DNA of 64,000 nucleotides from an uncultured Gammaproteobacteria bacterium (GTDB taxonomy: Bacteria > Pseudomonadota > Gammaproteobacteria > HK1), in NCBI GenBank assembly GCA_958295835.1, contig OY282378.1:2497001-2561000 (forward strand). The letters run 5' to 3'. The position numbers and the translations under genes are program-made. This document shows, piece after piece, positions 1 to 9,267 of this stretch. Within the stretch, counting starts at the first letter, position 1. Each line of letters starts with the position of its first letter. The notes beneath the pieces are model-generated. The model was not told where the DNA came from, did not search any database, and worked only from the letters and a program-made list of their open reading frames with translations.

Positions 1-484
1 CGGCCATCGAGTCGCGCGCCGCCTCCGCCAGCGCCGGATCCTGGTAGACGTAGAGCACGCCGTCGGTCCGGATGACGTCCGTCGCGCCCGTGGCCACCGC
101 CAGTCGATCGATGGCCGCGTCCCCTCGCGAGAGGAGGACGTGCAGGGCGTCGGTGATGCGGGCGGCCTCGCGGGGGGCGCCCGCCCGTGCGAATCGCATG
201 CACCAGGCAAGGTTGCGCAGGACGAATGCGACACTCGTCTTCAGCGGATGGCGGCGGTCGAGCAGCATCCCCGGGATCCGGGGCAGCAGGCCCGGCACCG
301 CTTTCGGCGTGACCAGCGAGGTCGCGATGCGCCCGGCGTTGCCGAACGAACAGGCTTCTCCGGGGGCGCCGCGGTCGACGAGCACGACGTCGAAGCCGAG
401 GGTTCGCAGGCGATGGGCGCACGCCGCGCCGACGATGCCCGCGCCGACGACGACGGCGCTCTTGCCGTTCGAAGGGCTGCTCAC
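1..484 (-). CDS. FAD-dependent amino-acid oxidase/dehydrogenase (DadA-like), 3' end outside window
   Basis: N-terminal part (about 161 residues) of a DAO-family flavoprotein that would oxidise an amine or D-amino acid; the substrate cannot be read from this part. The N-terminus carries the Rossmann dinucleotide-binding fold: GAGIVGAACAHRL near residues 14-26, ending in the acidic LVDRG of the second strand, followed by the family motif ACSFGNAG. I start it at a GTG with GGAG six bases upstream; no in-frame ATG precedes it. It lies 71 bp downstream of the agmatinase-like gene on the same strand, so the two may be co-transcribed. Family placement is firm, specificity is not. Confidence 0.8.
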   Translation of the reverse strand, partial: MSSPSNGKSAVVVGAGIVGAACAHRLRTLGFDVVLVDRGAPGEACSFGNAGRIATSLVTPKAVPGLLPRIPGMLLDRRHPLKTSVAFVLRNLAWCMRFARAGAPREAARITDALHVLLSRGDAAIDRLAVATGATDVIRTDGVLYVYQDPALAEAARDSMA

Positions 485-555
485 GGGGCGCTCCGGGGTG
501 TTCGTCGCGCGAGGCGTTCGCTCGATGCGGCGCCTGCGGGACGTCCCGCCCCGAA

Positions 556-1560
556 TCAGCCGCGCGCCGCGGCGCGCGCTTCGCGGTGCCGCTCCCAGCG
601 CGGCTGGCGGCAGATGTTCCCGAGAAACTCCAGCACCGTGTGCGCGGCGAGGTAGGAGGTGATGCCGGTCCCCACGTCCAGGGTCGGGTTCACCTCCACG
701 AGGTCGAGCCCGGCCACGTCGCAGTGCACGGCGATCGCGGCGAGGGTGTCGCGCAGCTCCGCGTAGCTCATCCCGTTCGGTTCGGCCGACACGCACCCCG
801 GTATCAACGGCAGGTCGAGCACGTCGATGTCGATGCTCACGTACGTCCGCGCATCGCGCGGGACGACCTCGGCAACGCCCATCGGTCCCACGTCGTGAAA
901 CTCGCCCATCGTCATCACCCGGTTGCCGTCGTCGATCGAATCCCGGATGTGCGCCTCGAAGCTCCTGAGGCTGCGGATGCCGACCTGGGTGAGGCTCAGC
1001 ACGTGCCGCATCGGGGCGATGTGGCGGAACGCGTGGCCGTTGGTGAAACGGAGATCGTGGATGAAGGGCGCATAGTCGATGTGGGCGTCGAAGTGGATGA
1101 CGTGCAGCGGCTCCTCGCCCTCGAACCCTCTCACGATCGGGTAGGTGACCGAGTGGTCGCCGCCGAGCACCACCGGCAGCGCCCCCCTGGCCAGGATTGC
1201 CCGGGTGAGATCGGTCGCGTTGTCGAACGTGCTCTTCACGTCGGTGGGCCATACGTCGACGTCGCCGACGTCGGCGATGGTCCGGTTGGCCATCTCGTGG
1301 GCGAGGTAGGTACGCCGGGTCTCGGGGTCGTAGAGCCCGGCGTCGGACCCGGCGAAGCGCAGCGAGTGCTCGCGGATCGAGCGGGGCCCCATGCGCGAGC
1401 CCGCGAGAAAGGGCGAGCCTTCGTCGAAGGGGACCCCGTAGACGGCGATGTCGGCGTCGAGCGCGTCGAGATCCGTTTCGACGGGCGCGCGCAGGAACGA
1501 GGGAATGCCGACGAAGGGGCGGTTGAGCTTGATTCCGGACTGTCTGCTGCTCGATGTCAT
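556..1560 (-). CDS. Agmatinase/arginase-family ureohydrolase
   Basis: 334-residue ureohydrolase, expected to release urea from a guanidino compound such as agmatine or guanidinobutyrate using two Mn ions. Metal ligands are visible in order: GGDHS, DAHID, and SIDIDVLD near the C-terminal third. The last motif continues LPLIPG where most agmatinases have DPAFAPG, a small departure in the active-site rim. An upstream in-frame start exists nine codons earlier, but the ATG at 1560 has GGGAGAG eight bases before it and is preferred. The downstream same-strand FAD oxidoreductase suggests a short amine/amino-acid catabolic operon. The exact substrate is not deducible from sequence. Confidence 0.88.
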   Translation of the reverse strand: MTSSSRQSGIKLNRPFVGIPSFLRAPVETDLDALDADIAVYGVPFDEGSPFLAGSRMGPRSIREHSLRFAGSDAGLYDPETRRTYLAHEMANRTIADVGDVDVWPTDVKSTFDNATDLTRAILARGALPVVLGGDHSVTYPIVRGFEGEEPLHVIHFDAHIDYAPFIHDLRFTNGHAFRHIAPMRHVLSLTQVGIRSLRSFEAHIRDSIDDGNRVMTMGEFHDVGPMGVAEVVPRDARTYVSIDIDVLDLPLIPGCVSAEPNGMSYAELRDTLAAIAVHCDVAGLDLVEVNPTLDVGTGITSYLAAHTVLEFLGNICRQPRWERHREARAAARG

Positions 1561-1754
1561 GATCGGCTCTCCCACGTGGCCGCGCAAGGTGACGCCTGGA
1601 AGCGTTGCCGAAAACGCCCCGTGCGCGCAACCGTCACCTCCGGCCGCCGCCCCTTCGTGCCCCCGAACACGAGCCGACCGCGCCCCCGCCGGCCGTGAGA
1701 TGGAAGGACATGCGAGCTAGAATTGCCTTGAAAGCTCTGCACGGAGGGAGCCCG

Positions 1755-2582
1755 ATGGTCGAGACACGGCGGCTGTGCGGCGCGCTCGGCGCCGAGGTGT
1801 CGGGGGTAGACCTCTCGAAGCCCTTGAACGAGGATACCGCGCGAGGCATCGTCGATGCGTTCCACGAGCACCTCATGCTCGTGTTCCGCGGCCAGTCACT
1901 CGACCCGGGCTCCCAGATTGCCTTCACCCGGCTCTTCGGTGAGCCGCAGGAGCATCCGTTACGCACCCGCGCGAGCGTCGACGGGTACCCCGAGGTGCTG
2001 ATCATCGAGACCCGGCCGGGCCGCATCGGCGCGCGCAACGATTACTGGCACTCCGACATCTCGCACCGGGAGCGCCCGCCGGCCGCATCGATCCTGCACG
2101 CACTCGCGGTCCCCGACGGACTCGGCGATACCATGTTCTGCAACATGTACCGGGCGCTGGAGACTCTCTCGCCCGGCCTGCAACGCCTGCTCGACGGCAT
2201 GGAGGCGGTGCACAGCGCCGAAGTGACGATGCGCCGGGCGCTGGAGAAGGGGACCGATGCGCTCCCCATCGAATCGGTGCCCCCGCCGACGACCCACCCG
2301 GTACTGCGTACCCACGCACACACCGGTCGCCGCGCCTTGTTCGTGAATCCTCACTTCACGGTGTCGTTCGCGGGGATGACGCGGGAGGAGAGCGCACCGA
2401 TACTCGATTATCTGACCGAACACTCGACGCGCCCGGAGAACGTCTACCGGCACCGCTGGGCGGTCGGAGACGTGCTGATATGGGACAACCGTTGCACCAT
2501 GCATTACGCGGTCCGCGACTACGACGACACCGTCCACCGCAAGCACCACCGCACCACCGCCGGCGGTGAGCGTCCGTTCTGA
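1755..2582 (+). CDS. TauD/TfdA-family 2-oxoglutarate-dependent dioxygenase
   Basis: 275-residue Fe(II)/2-oxoglutarate dioxygenase. The facial triad is visible: HSD (in YWHSDISHRE) for the first His and Asp, and the distal His in CTMHYAVRDY after the WDNR motif; the Arg of YAVRDY is the usual oxoglutarate-binding residue. The N-terminal GAEVSGVDLSKPL is the standard TauD/TfdA opening. The ATG at 1755 follows GGAGGG by six bases; longer upstream frames look non-coding. It diverges from the agmatinase-like gene. The natural substrate (sulfonate, aryloxyalkanoate or quaternary amine) cannot be told from sequence. A second family member lies at 33960-34826. Confidence 0.85.
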   Translation: MVETRRLCGALGAEVSGVDLSKPLNEDTARGIVDAFHEHLMLVFRGQSLDPGSQIAFTRLFGEPQEHPLRTRASVDGYPEVLIIETRPGRIGARNDYWHSDISHRERPPAASILHALAVPDGLGDTMFCNMYRALETLSPGLQRLLDGMEAVHSAEVTMRRALEKGTDALPIESVPPPTTHPVLRTHAHTGRRALFVNPHFTVSFAGMTREESAPILDYLTEHSTRPENVYRHRWAVGDVLIWDNRCTMHYAVRDYDDTVHRKHHRTTAGGERPF

Positions 2583-2663
2583 ACGCGAGCGCGGGTGGTC
2601 ATGGCGTCCTGCGCCGGCTACCGGCCACGCGCGTCGGCGGGAGCTTGCGCGTCGCTCTGCAAG

Positions 2664-4712
2664 TCACAACAGCCCGCGCGGGAGGCCCTCTTCCCGGCTC
2701 CGGGCGATGACGACGGCGTCGCCCTCCCGGGCCGTGATCTCGCGGGCGACATGGAAGCTGTCCGCGTCCGAGGTCATCACGCTCCGCGAATCGATCCGCA
2801 CCGACCAGTCCCCGCGTCGGAGCTCGTAGCACCAACGCGCCTCATGGCGGGCCGACAGCGGATCATCGGGGTGGATCGAGTAGCGTTGCGCCACGTGGCT
2901 GCCGGTCTCGAGCCCGTGCTCCAGGTCGCGGCTTGCGCCGAAATCGTCGAACGTCTCGAGTATGTGGGTACCGTCCGGGTCGATCCGGCGTTCGGTCCGG
3001 TTCGCCGGCTCGCGCAGCGTCTCGGCCGCGTGGACCGGGAATTCGGCGGCATGGTCCGGCGCGGCCGGATCGACCGTATCCACCACCCGGCGCTCGGGCA
3101 GGATCAACCGGCACTGGGCCAGGTGCAGGGTCACCGCCACCGCTTCCGGCGCCGGCCAGATCACCGGCCAGTAGCTCGTCGAGACCGCGAGCCGCAGCCG
3201 GTGTCCGGCCTGCAACCGGTGGGCGCATTCGTTCAACGCGATACGCGCATGGTAGAGACGCCCGGGGTCGAGCGCGGCGGGAGATTCGGGTCCCGCGTGA
3301 TGGGTCAGGTTGAAGGCCCGCCAGGTGATCCGTTGGGACACCCCACCGGGCGCCACGTCGCAGAGCCTGAAGCAGAGCTGTCCCACGGGCCGGTCGGCCG
3401 AAAAGGCGATCTCGGCCACCGGCCGGCCCAGAAGCTCCAGTGGAGTCTCCAGGGCATCCGTGTCGAAGCACACCGAGGCCGCGTCGTCCGGCGCCTGGTC
3501 GGCGGCCAGCTCGCTGTCGATGCGCATCCCGGGGCAGAAGCAGGCCGCGGCGATGCCCACGTGATGAGGCGTCGCCACCACCTGCTCGCCGGCGCACGGC
3601 GCCGCCGACAACCGTCCGATGCCGGAATGCAGAGTCCGCGATGCGAAGTCCGGCGGCGTTTCGCGTCGATGGGGCCGCGTGCCGGAAGTGATCCCCAGGT
3701 GCAGAATCCTCGAGCCGACGTTCGGCGACGGCCACGTCGCCTCGCCGATCCAACGACCCGACCGCGATCCGTAGAGCCGCGAAGGCGGCTCGCGGTGCTC
3801 CTGAATGAACACGCGACAGGCGGGCAGGTCCTCGGCCCCGTTGCGCTTGCCCTTCAGCCAGCGGTCGAACCAGCCGATGACCTCGCCGTGGAAGTCCGCG
3901 GGGTCGATACGGGCGATGTGGGGATACTTGTGCTCCCATGGACCCATCAGCGCCTTGGCAGGCGCGGACAGGTGGGCGGCGAGCGCCAGGGGCGCGTTGA
4001 CGTAGGCGTCCGCCCAGCCGCCGACGGCCAGCACCGCCGCCTCGATGGCCCGCCAGTCTTCGCACACCGAGCCGTGCCGCCAGTAGGCGTCGCGGGTCGG
4101 ATGGGCCAGCCAGCGGGCGGCGAGGAAGGGAAGCGTCTCGATCCGCTCGATCCAGCGTTCTCGCCAGTCTCCGCGTAGCGCCGGGTCGGGTGGCCGGGAC
4201 TGGTAGGCCAGCATCTGGGCGCCCCAGTTGAAGTTGTCGGTCAACAGGCAGCCGCCCATGTAGTGGATGTCGTCCGCATAGCGGTCGACGGTCGAGCAGC
4301 AGGTGACGATCGCCTTCAGCGCCGGTGGTCGGCGAAAGGCGAGCTGTAGTCCGTTGAACCCGCCCCAGGAGATCCCGATCATCCCGACGTTGCCGTCGCA
4401 CCACGGCTGGCGCGCGATCCAGGCGATCACCGCCTCGCCGTCGGTAAGCTCCTGCTCCGAATACTCGTCGTCGAAGATTCCGTCCGAATCCCCGGTACCG
4501 GCGATGTCGACCCGGATGCAGGCATACCCCGCCGCGGCGAACACCGGATGCGTGGTGGCGTCGCGCGGCGCGGTGCCGTCTCGCTTGCGGTACGGCAGAT
4601 ACTCCAGAATGGCGGGGGCGGGCGCGTCGATCTTCGGCCGCCACAGTCGCGCCGCGAGGCGCCGTCCCTTCGCAAGACCGATCCAGGTATCGACCGGCGT
4701 GTCAGGCATCAT
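2664..4712 (-). CDS. CocE/NonD-family serine hydrolase (peptidase S15-like)
   Basis: 682-residue alpha/beta hydrolase of the cocaine-esterase / X-Pro dipeptidyl-peptidase family, cleaving acyl esters or amides. The nucleophile sits in GISWGG at about residue 115. The Asp and His of the triad are likely in GGWADAY and GPWEHKYPH. The C-terminal 250 residues form the beta-sandwich PepX_C domain (LELLGRPVAEIAF ... GHRLRLAVSTSYWP). The start chosen is the first of two adjacent ATGs, eight bases after GGGAGAGGG; an in-frame start ten codons upstream lacks a ribosome site. It is convergent with the TauD gene. No signal peptide is evident, so it is probably cytoplasmic. Confidence 0.85.
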   Translation of the reverse strand: MMPDTPVDTWIGLAKGRRLAARLWRPKIDAPAPAILEYLPYRKRDGTAPRDATTHPVFAAAGYACIRVDIAGTGDSDGIFDDEYSEQELTDGEAVIAWIARQPWCDGNVGMIGISWGGFNGLQLAFRRPPALKAIVTCCSTVDRYADDIHYMGGCLLTDNFNWGAQMLAYQSRPPDPALRGDWRERWIERIETLPFLAARWLAHPTRDAYWRHGSVCEDWRAIEAAVLAVGGWADAYVNAPLALAAHLSAPAKALMGPWEHKYPHIARIDPADFHGEVIGWFDRWLKGKRNGAEDLPACRVFIQEHREPPSRLYGSRSGRWIGEATWPSPNVGSRILHLGITSGTRPHRRETPPDFASRTLHSGIGRLSAAPCAGEQVVATPHHVGIAAACFCPGMRIDSELAADQAPDDAASVCFDTDALETPLELLGRPVAEIAFSADRPVGQLCFRLCDVAPGGVSQRITWRAFNLTHHAGPESPAALDPGRLYHARIALNECAHRLQAGHRLRLAVSTSYWPVIWPAPEAVAVTLHLAQCRLILPERRVVDTVDPAAPDHAAEFPVHAAETLREPANRTERRIDPDGTHILETFDDFGASRDLEHGLETGSHVAQRYSIHPDDPLSARHEARWCYELRRGDWSVRIDSRSVMTSDADSFHVAREITAREGDAVVIARSREEGLPRGLL

Positions 4713-5049
4713 TCGGATGGCCCTCTCCCTGGAGCCCGTCACTGTATCAGGGCGCCATGCTCCACGGCGTGCCCCTCGCCTGCCGTGATGGAAGATTCAC
4801 GACCATTGCCGAGGTTCGGCGGCTCCGGCAGCACCACCGGTCACAGGCAAGGCGGGACGCGCGGCACTGGGCGGCATACTGCCGGATAACGCGAGGGTTT
4901 GCCGGATCTGGTCTACGGCTGATCCCGGCCGGCGGTGGATCCGAGACGCCACGCCCGTCAATCCATGGCGCTTTGGCCAGCCGCGGCGTCGAGGGAACGA
5001 CCTGAAATGAAGCCGGCTCCGAAGGGGCCGCACCCGTGGCGGTCGCGGC
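4713..5049. other. Intergenic region without a recognisable gene
   Basis: This 337-bp stretch separates two minus-strand genes. Short open frames cross it (for example 4757-5005 on the plus strand) but have no ribosome site and no family signature. I see no tRNA, no strong stem-loop and no clear repeat; the promoter of the CocE-type gene should be in its left part. Confidence 0.6.
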
Positions 5050-5916
5050 TCAGCCCGCCTGCGATGCCTCCGCCAGCTCGGAGCCGGCGCGCGGCACTTC
5101 CCTGAATGCCCGCAAGTCGAGCCGCGATCGGAGGCTGGCGCGGACGCGCGCGGCATGACCGAACTCTTCGAAGAGCTTGCGCGAGAGGGCGTGCTCCTCG
5201 GGCTTCCATTCCGCGTGCCACTGTACCCCGACGGTGAACGTGCGGTCGTTCTCGAGCCTCACTCCTTCAATCACTCCGTCGGAGGTGACTGCCTCGATCT
5301 CCAGTGCGCCGGCCAGCTCGTCGATTCCCTGGCCGTGCAGTGAATTCACCATGACCTCGGAGGCCCCCGCGAGCCGCTCGAACAGGCCGCCCCGAGTCAG
5401 TTGGACCGGATGGCGCAACCTGAAGATCTCCTCGACGGTCACGTCGTCGCGCCGCGGCATCCGATGGTCGTCCTTCTCCTCCAGCAGGTGCAGGCGGTAG
5501 TGCAGCGAGCCGCCGAGGGCGACGTTCATCTCCTGGATGCCGCGGCAGATCCCGAACACCGGTACCTCGGCCGCCACGCAGGCCCGCACCATCGCCAGCA
5601 TGGTCACGTCACGTTCGGGATCGATCGGCTCGTCATCCGGGAAGGGCGGGCCGTCGTAGTGATGGGGCTCGACGTTGGCGCGTCCGCCGGTGAGCACCAG
5701 TCCGTCGATACGCTCCACGAACGATTCGACGTCGAGCCGGTCGCCCAGCGCCGGCAGCATGACGGGCACGCAACCTGCGAACCGCTCGACCGCATCGATG
5801 TTCTTCGCGCCGGTGGCGTGCACGGGATGGCGCCGGTTCTCGAGCTCCATCATGCTCGCCGAAACGCACACCAGTGGCTTGGGGTGCAAAGGCAGTGGGG
5901 ACGCGGGCGGGTTCAC
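5050..5916 (-). CDS. PuuD-type gamma-glutamyl-GABA hydrolase / class I glutamine amidotransferase-like
   Basis: 288-residue peptidase C26 family protein. The nucleophile elbow is FGICRG (Cys in the middle), preceded by LVLTGGRANVEPHHY and followed by the catalytic His in VGVQWHAEW, the usual PuuD pattern. The family hydrolyses gamma-glutamylated amines such as gamma-glutamyl-GABA in putrescine breakdown. That would fit the agmatinase-like and amine-oxidase-like genes nearby, but the pathway link is inference. The frame extends 54 codons upstream with non-protein-like composition, so I start at a GTG (5916) just before the conserved start of the domain. Confidence 0.82.
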   Translation of the reverse strand: MNPPASPLPLHPKPLVCVSASMMELENRRHPVHATGAKNIDAVERFAGCVPVMLPALGDRLDVESFVERIDGLVLTGGRANVEPHHYDGPPFPDDEPIDPERDVTMLAMVRACVAAEVPVFGICRGIQEMNVALGGSLHYRLHLLEEKDDHRMPRRDDVTVEEIFRLRHPVQLTRGGLFERLAGASEVMVNSLHGQGIDELAGALEIEAVTSDGVIEGVRLENDRTFTVGVQWHAEWKPEEHALSRKLFEEFGHAARVRASLRSRLDLRAFREVPRAGSELAEASQAG

Positions 5917-6148
5917 GGGGGCGAAACCTAGCGCGCGAGCGCCGTAGGGGCAAGTGTGCGATGCTTGCGAAGATCGGAGGTCCCTGCCCCGATCCGGACA
6001 GGCACCGCGTGCCGATCCCCGAAGCCGGCAACGCGGCCGGCTGACCGCAAGAAGGGCGCCGCCGCGATAGACTGTCACCGAGGATGACGTTCAGGAAGCA
6101 CGCGCAGGATCCGCGTCGGAAAGACCGGATATTCACATCGGAGGTCCC

Positions 6149-7132
6149 ATGCCCCTTACCGCCGAGCTCGGCCGCAAGCTCTACACCGACATGTGGCGCA
6201 TTCGTCTCTTCGAGGAAGAAGCCCTTCGCCAGACCAGCCTCGGATCGGTCAAGGGCGCCTTGCATACATATTGCGGCGAGGAAGCGGTCGCGGTGGGGGT
6301 CTGTGCCCATCTGCGTGACGACGACTACGTGCTGGGCACCCATCGCAGTCACGGCCATTGCCTGGCGAAGGGCGCGCCGATGGAACGCATGATGGCCGAA
6401 TTATTCGGCCGCACCACCGGAAGCTGCCGCGCCAAGGGCGGGTCGATGCACATCGCCGACTTCTCGAGAAACATCCTCGGCGCCAACGGCATCGTCGCGG
6501 GTGGCATCGGCCCCGGGACCGGCACCGCGCTCGCCAGCCGGATCCGCCGCACCGACCAGGTGTCGGTGGTGTTCTTCGGCGACGGCGCGGCGGCCCGAGG
6601 CCCGTTCCACGAAGGGATCCAGTTCGGTTCGTTGTGGAAGCTGCCGGTGGTCTACGTCTGCGAGAACAACCAGTACCAGCAATGGGTCCCCCGCAAGAAC
6701 GTCGCGGTGGTGGACTCGGTGGCGGAGATGGCCGCCTCCTACGCCATTCCCGGCGTCTCGGTGGACGGACAGGATCTGGAGGCGGTCCACGCCGCGGCCG
6801 GGGAGGCGATCGAACGGGCTCGCGAAGGCGGCGGCCCGACGTTGCTGGAAGCCAGGACGTACCGCTTCCACGGCCACAGCCTGGGCGACCGGGAGGAGTA
6901 TCGCACCCGTGAGGAAGTGGGCGAGTGGCGCGACGAGCGTGATCCCATCAGGCTGTTCGGTGCCTGGATGAAGGAACGCCAGTGGCTGGGTGACGACGAG
7001 GACGAGGCCATCCAGGCGTCGGTGAAGGCGGAGATCGAGACCTCCGTGGCCTTCGCCGAGGCAAGCCCGCTGCCCGGCGCGGACGACCTCGCCACCGACG
7101 TGCTCGATACCGAGTGGAGGGCGACGGCATGA
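6149..7132 (+). CDS. 2-oxoacid (pyruvate/acetoin-type) dehydrogenase E1 component, alpha subunit
   Basis: 327-residue thiamine-diphosphate E1alpha subunit. The ThDP/Mg motif is complete: GDGAAARG at residues 144-151 and CENNQY at 171-176. The SHGH and FHGHSLGD segments match the phosphorylation-loop regions of E1alpha. The ATG follows CGGAGG closely. The gene overlaps the E1beta start by four bases (ATGA), so the subunits are translationally coupled, and E2 follows with the same arrangement. Alpha2beta2-type E1s of this length serve pyruvate, acetoin or branched-chain oxoacid dehydrogenases; the sequence alone does not settle which. Confidence 0.92.
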   Translation: MPLTAELGRKLYTDMWRIRLFEEEALRQTSLGSVKGALHTYCGEEAVAVGVCAHLRDDDYVLGTHRSHGHCLAKGAPMERMMAELFGRTTGSCRAKGGSMHIADFSRNILGANGIVAGGIGPGTGTALASRIRRTDQVSVVFFGDGAAARGPFHEGIQFGSLWKLPVVYVCENNQYQQWVPRKNVAVVDSVAEMAASYAIPGVSVDGQDLEAVHAAAGEAIERAREGGGPTLLEARTYRFHGHSLGDREEYRTREEVGEWRDERDPIRLFGAWMKERQWLGDDEDEAIQASVKAEIETSVAFAEASPLPGADDLATDVLDTEWRATA

Positions 7133-8100
7133 GGACCATCGGCATACGCGACGCCCTTCGCGAAGCCCTGCACGAGGAGATGGCCCGTGACGATTCGGTG
7201 TTCGTGATGGGCGAGGACGTGATCGCCCATGGCGGTCCCTATACCGTCACCCGGGGGATCGCCGAGAAGTGGCCGGATCGGATATTCGAAACACCGATCG
7301 CCGAGGCGGGAATCGTCGGGCTGGGGGTAGGTGCGGCGCTGGCCGGCATGCGCCCGGTGGTCGAGATCATGTACCTCGACTTCATCACCTGCGCCATGGA
7401 CGAGGTGGTCAACCAGGCGGCCAAGATGCGCTACATGACCGGCGGCCAGGCCAGCGTGCCCATGGTGATCCGTCTCCCCTGCGGCCCGGCCCGGCTGCTC
7501 GCGGCCCAGCATTCGCAGATCATGGAGTCGTGGTTCATGCACGTACCGGGGCTGCAGGTGGTGGTCCCGACCACCCCGTACGACGCCAAGGGATTGATGA
7601 AGAACGCCATTCGCAGTCCCGACCCGGTGGTGTTCTTCGAATACAAGGCCCTGTACCTGAACGAGGGCGACGTGCCCGACGAGGACTACGTGGTCCCCTT
7701 CGGAGTCGCGGACGTCAAGCGCGAAGGCGAGGACGCCACGGTGGTCGCCATCGGGGGGATGGTGCCCCGCGCGCTGGAGGCGGGGGTCGCGCTGGAGGAC
7801 GAGGGCTACGACATCGAGGTGGTGGATCCGAGAACCCTGGCCCCCCTCGACGTGGACACCATTTGCGAATCGGTGCGCAAGACCGGCCGGGCGGTGGTCT
7901 GCGAGATGGATTCGTCCTTTGCCGGCAGCGGCGCGGAAATCGCCGCGACCCTCGCGGAGCAGTGTTTTCACGATTTGCGCGCGCCCGTCGTCCGCGTGGG
8001 CGCCGCGCACGTGCCCATGCCGTTTGCCGAGGAGCTGGTCAATCTCACGGTGCCCGGCCCCGACGCGATCGGCGCCGCGGTCCGCCGGGTGATGGCCTGA
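7129..8100 (+). CDS. 2-oxoacid dehydrogenase E1 component, beta subunit
   Basis: 323-residue transketolase-like E1beta that completes the ThDP site with E1alpha. Family segments are clear: VMGEDVIAHGGPYTVT near the N-terminus, TPIAEAGIVGLGVGAAL at about residues 58-75, and the swivel domain DIEVVDPRTLAPLD near 230. Its ATG lies inside the stop region of E1alpha, and its TGA shares a base with the ATG of the E2 gene, so all three are coupled. Expected activity is oxidative decarboxylation of pyruvate or a related oxoacid and transfer of the acyl group to the E2 lipoyl arm. Confidence 0.92.
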   Translation: MRTIGIRDALREALHEEMARDDSVFVMGEDVIAHGGPYTVTRGIAEKWPDRIFETPIAEAGIVGLGVGAALAGMRPVVEIMYLDFITCAMDEVVNQAAKMRYMTGGQASVPMVIRLPCGPARLLAAQHSQIMESWFMHVPGLQVVVPTTPYDAKGLMKNAIRSPDPVVFFEYKALYLNEGDVPDEDYVVPFGVADVKREGEDATVVAIGGMVPRALEAGVALEDEGYDIEVVDPRTLAPLDVDTICESVRKTGRAVVCEMDSSFAGSGAEIAATLAEQCFHDLRAPVVRVGAAHVPMPFAEELVNLTVPGPDAIGAAVRRVMA

Positions 8101-9257
8101 TGGCGGTCCGGCTCAAGCTCGCCGCGCTCGGCCACACCATGGAACGCGGCAAGGTGGTGGAGTGGTACGTGGACGAAGGCGGCGCGGTCGCCGAGGGCGC
8201 ACCGCTGTTCGCGGTGGAGACCGACAAGGCGGTGGTCGACGTCGAGGCCCCGGCCGCCGGCGTGTTGTTGCGGATCGACGCGCCGGTGAACAGGGAGTAC
8301 CCGGTGGGCGCCACCCTCGCGTGGATCGGCGGCCGCGGCGAAGCCCTGCCCGACAAGGCGGACGAGACGATCGCGGCCCCGGCCGCGGTATCCGGCGAGC
8401 AGCGGGTCACCCCGGTGGCCAGACGGCTCGCGCAGCGTCACGGGGTGGACGCGGATCGGCTGCAAGGGACCGGACCCGGCGGCCGGGTCACCAAGGAAGA
8501 CGTCAAGCGAGCGATCGACGCCGGCGCCGCGCCGGCCCCGGAACCCGGGTCGTCCGGCGAGCCTCCTCACGACGTGGTTCCCCTGGAAGGGATCCGCCGG
8601 GTCACCGCGGAACGGTTGAGCGCGCATTGGACCGGTGCGCCGCAAGTCACCGAAGGCATCGACGTCGACATGACCGAGGTACGCGCCTGCCGCACCGCGA
8701 GACGCGACGAGTGGCGCGCCGCATTCGGAGTCATGCCCTCGCTCAACGACATCGTCCTGAAGGCTGTCGCCGTCGCCCTGGAGGCGCACCCGGTCCTCAA
8801 TGCGGCGCTGGTCGACGGCGCCATCCACCGGTACCGGGAGATCAACCTGGGGGTCGCGATGGACGTCGAAGACGGCCTGGTGGTGCCGGTGCTGCGTAAC
8901 GCCGGCAAGCTCGACCTCGGCCGGATCGCGAGCACCGTGGCCGACCTCGGCGCACGGGCCAGGGCCGGCAAGCTGACCCCGCTGGATTTCGAAGGGGCGA
9001 CCTTCACGGTCAGCAACCTGAGCGCGCTGGGCGTGGACTGGTTCACCCCGGTGCTGAATCCACCGCAGTGCGCGTTGCTCGGGGTCGGCAGGATGCGGCG
9101 GACACCGGCCGCGGTCGGGCGCGAGATCACAATCAGGGACGTCGCCACCTTCGTGCTCACCTTCGACCACCGCGCCCTGGACGGCGCCCCGGCGGGGCGC
9201 TTTCTCGCCAGGCTCAAGCGGCTGCTGGAGTCCCCCGATCCCTCGCTGTTTCCCTGA
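8100..9257 (+). CDS. Dihydrolipoyl acyltransferase (E2) of the 2-oxoacid dehydrogenase complex
   Basis: 385-residue E2 with the full domain order. A single lipoyl domain has its lipoylated Lys at about residue 43 (ETDKAVV). A peripheral subunit-binding domain lies at about 101-138 (VTPVARRLAQ ... GPGGRVTKEDV). The catalytic acetyltransferase core ends with DHRALDG, His 357 and Asp 361. The core is short but keeps its key residues. The start overlaps the E1beta stop (TGATG). No lipoamide dehydrogenase (E3) follows; the complex must use an E3 encoded elsewhere. Confidence 0.9.
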   Translation: MAVRLKLAALGHTMERGKVVEWYVDEGGAVAEGAPLFAVETDKAVVDVEAPAAGVLLRIDAPVNREYPVGATLAWIGGRGEALPDKADETIAAPAAVSGEQRVTPVARRLAQRHGVDADRLQGTGPGGRVTKEDVKRAIDAGAAPAPEPGSSGEPPHDVVPLEGIRRVTAERLSAHWTGAPQVTEGIDVDMTEVRACRTARRDEWRAAFGVMPSLNDIVLKAVAVALEAHPVLNAALVDGAIHRYREINLGVAMDVEDGLVVPVLRNAGKLDLGRIASTVADLGARARAGKLTPLDFEGATFTVSNLSALGVDWFTPVLNPPQCALLGVGRMRRTPAAVGREITIRDVATFVLTFDHRALDGAPAGRFLARLKRLLESPDPSLFP

Positions 9258-9267
9258 GCCTCGGCGT

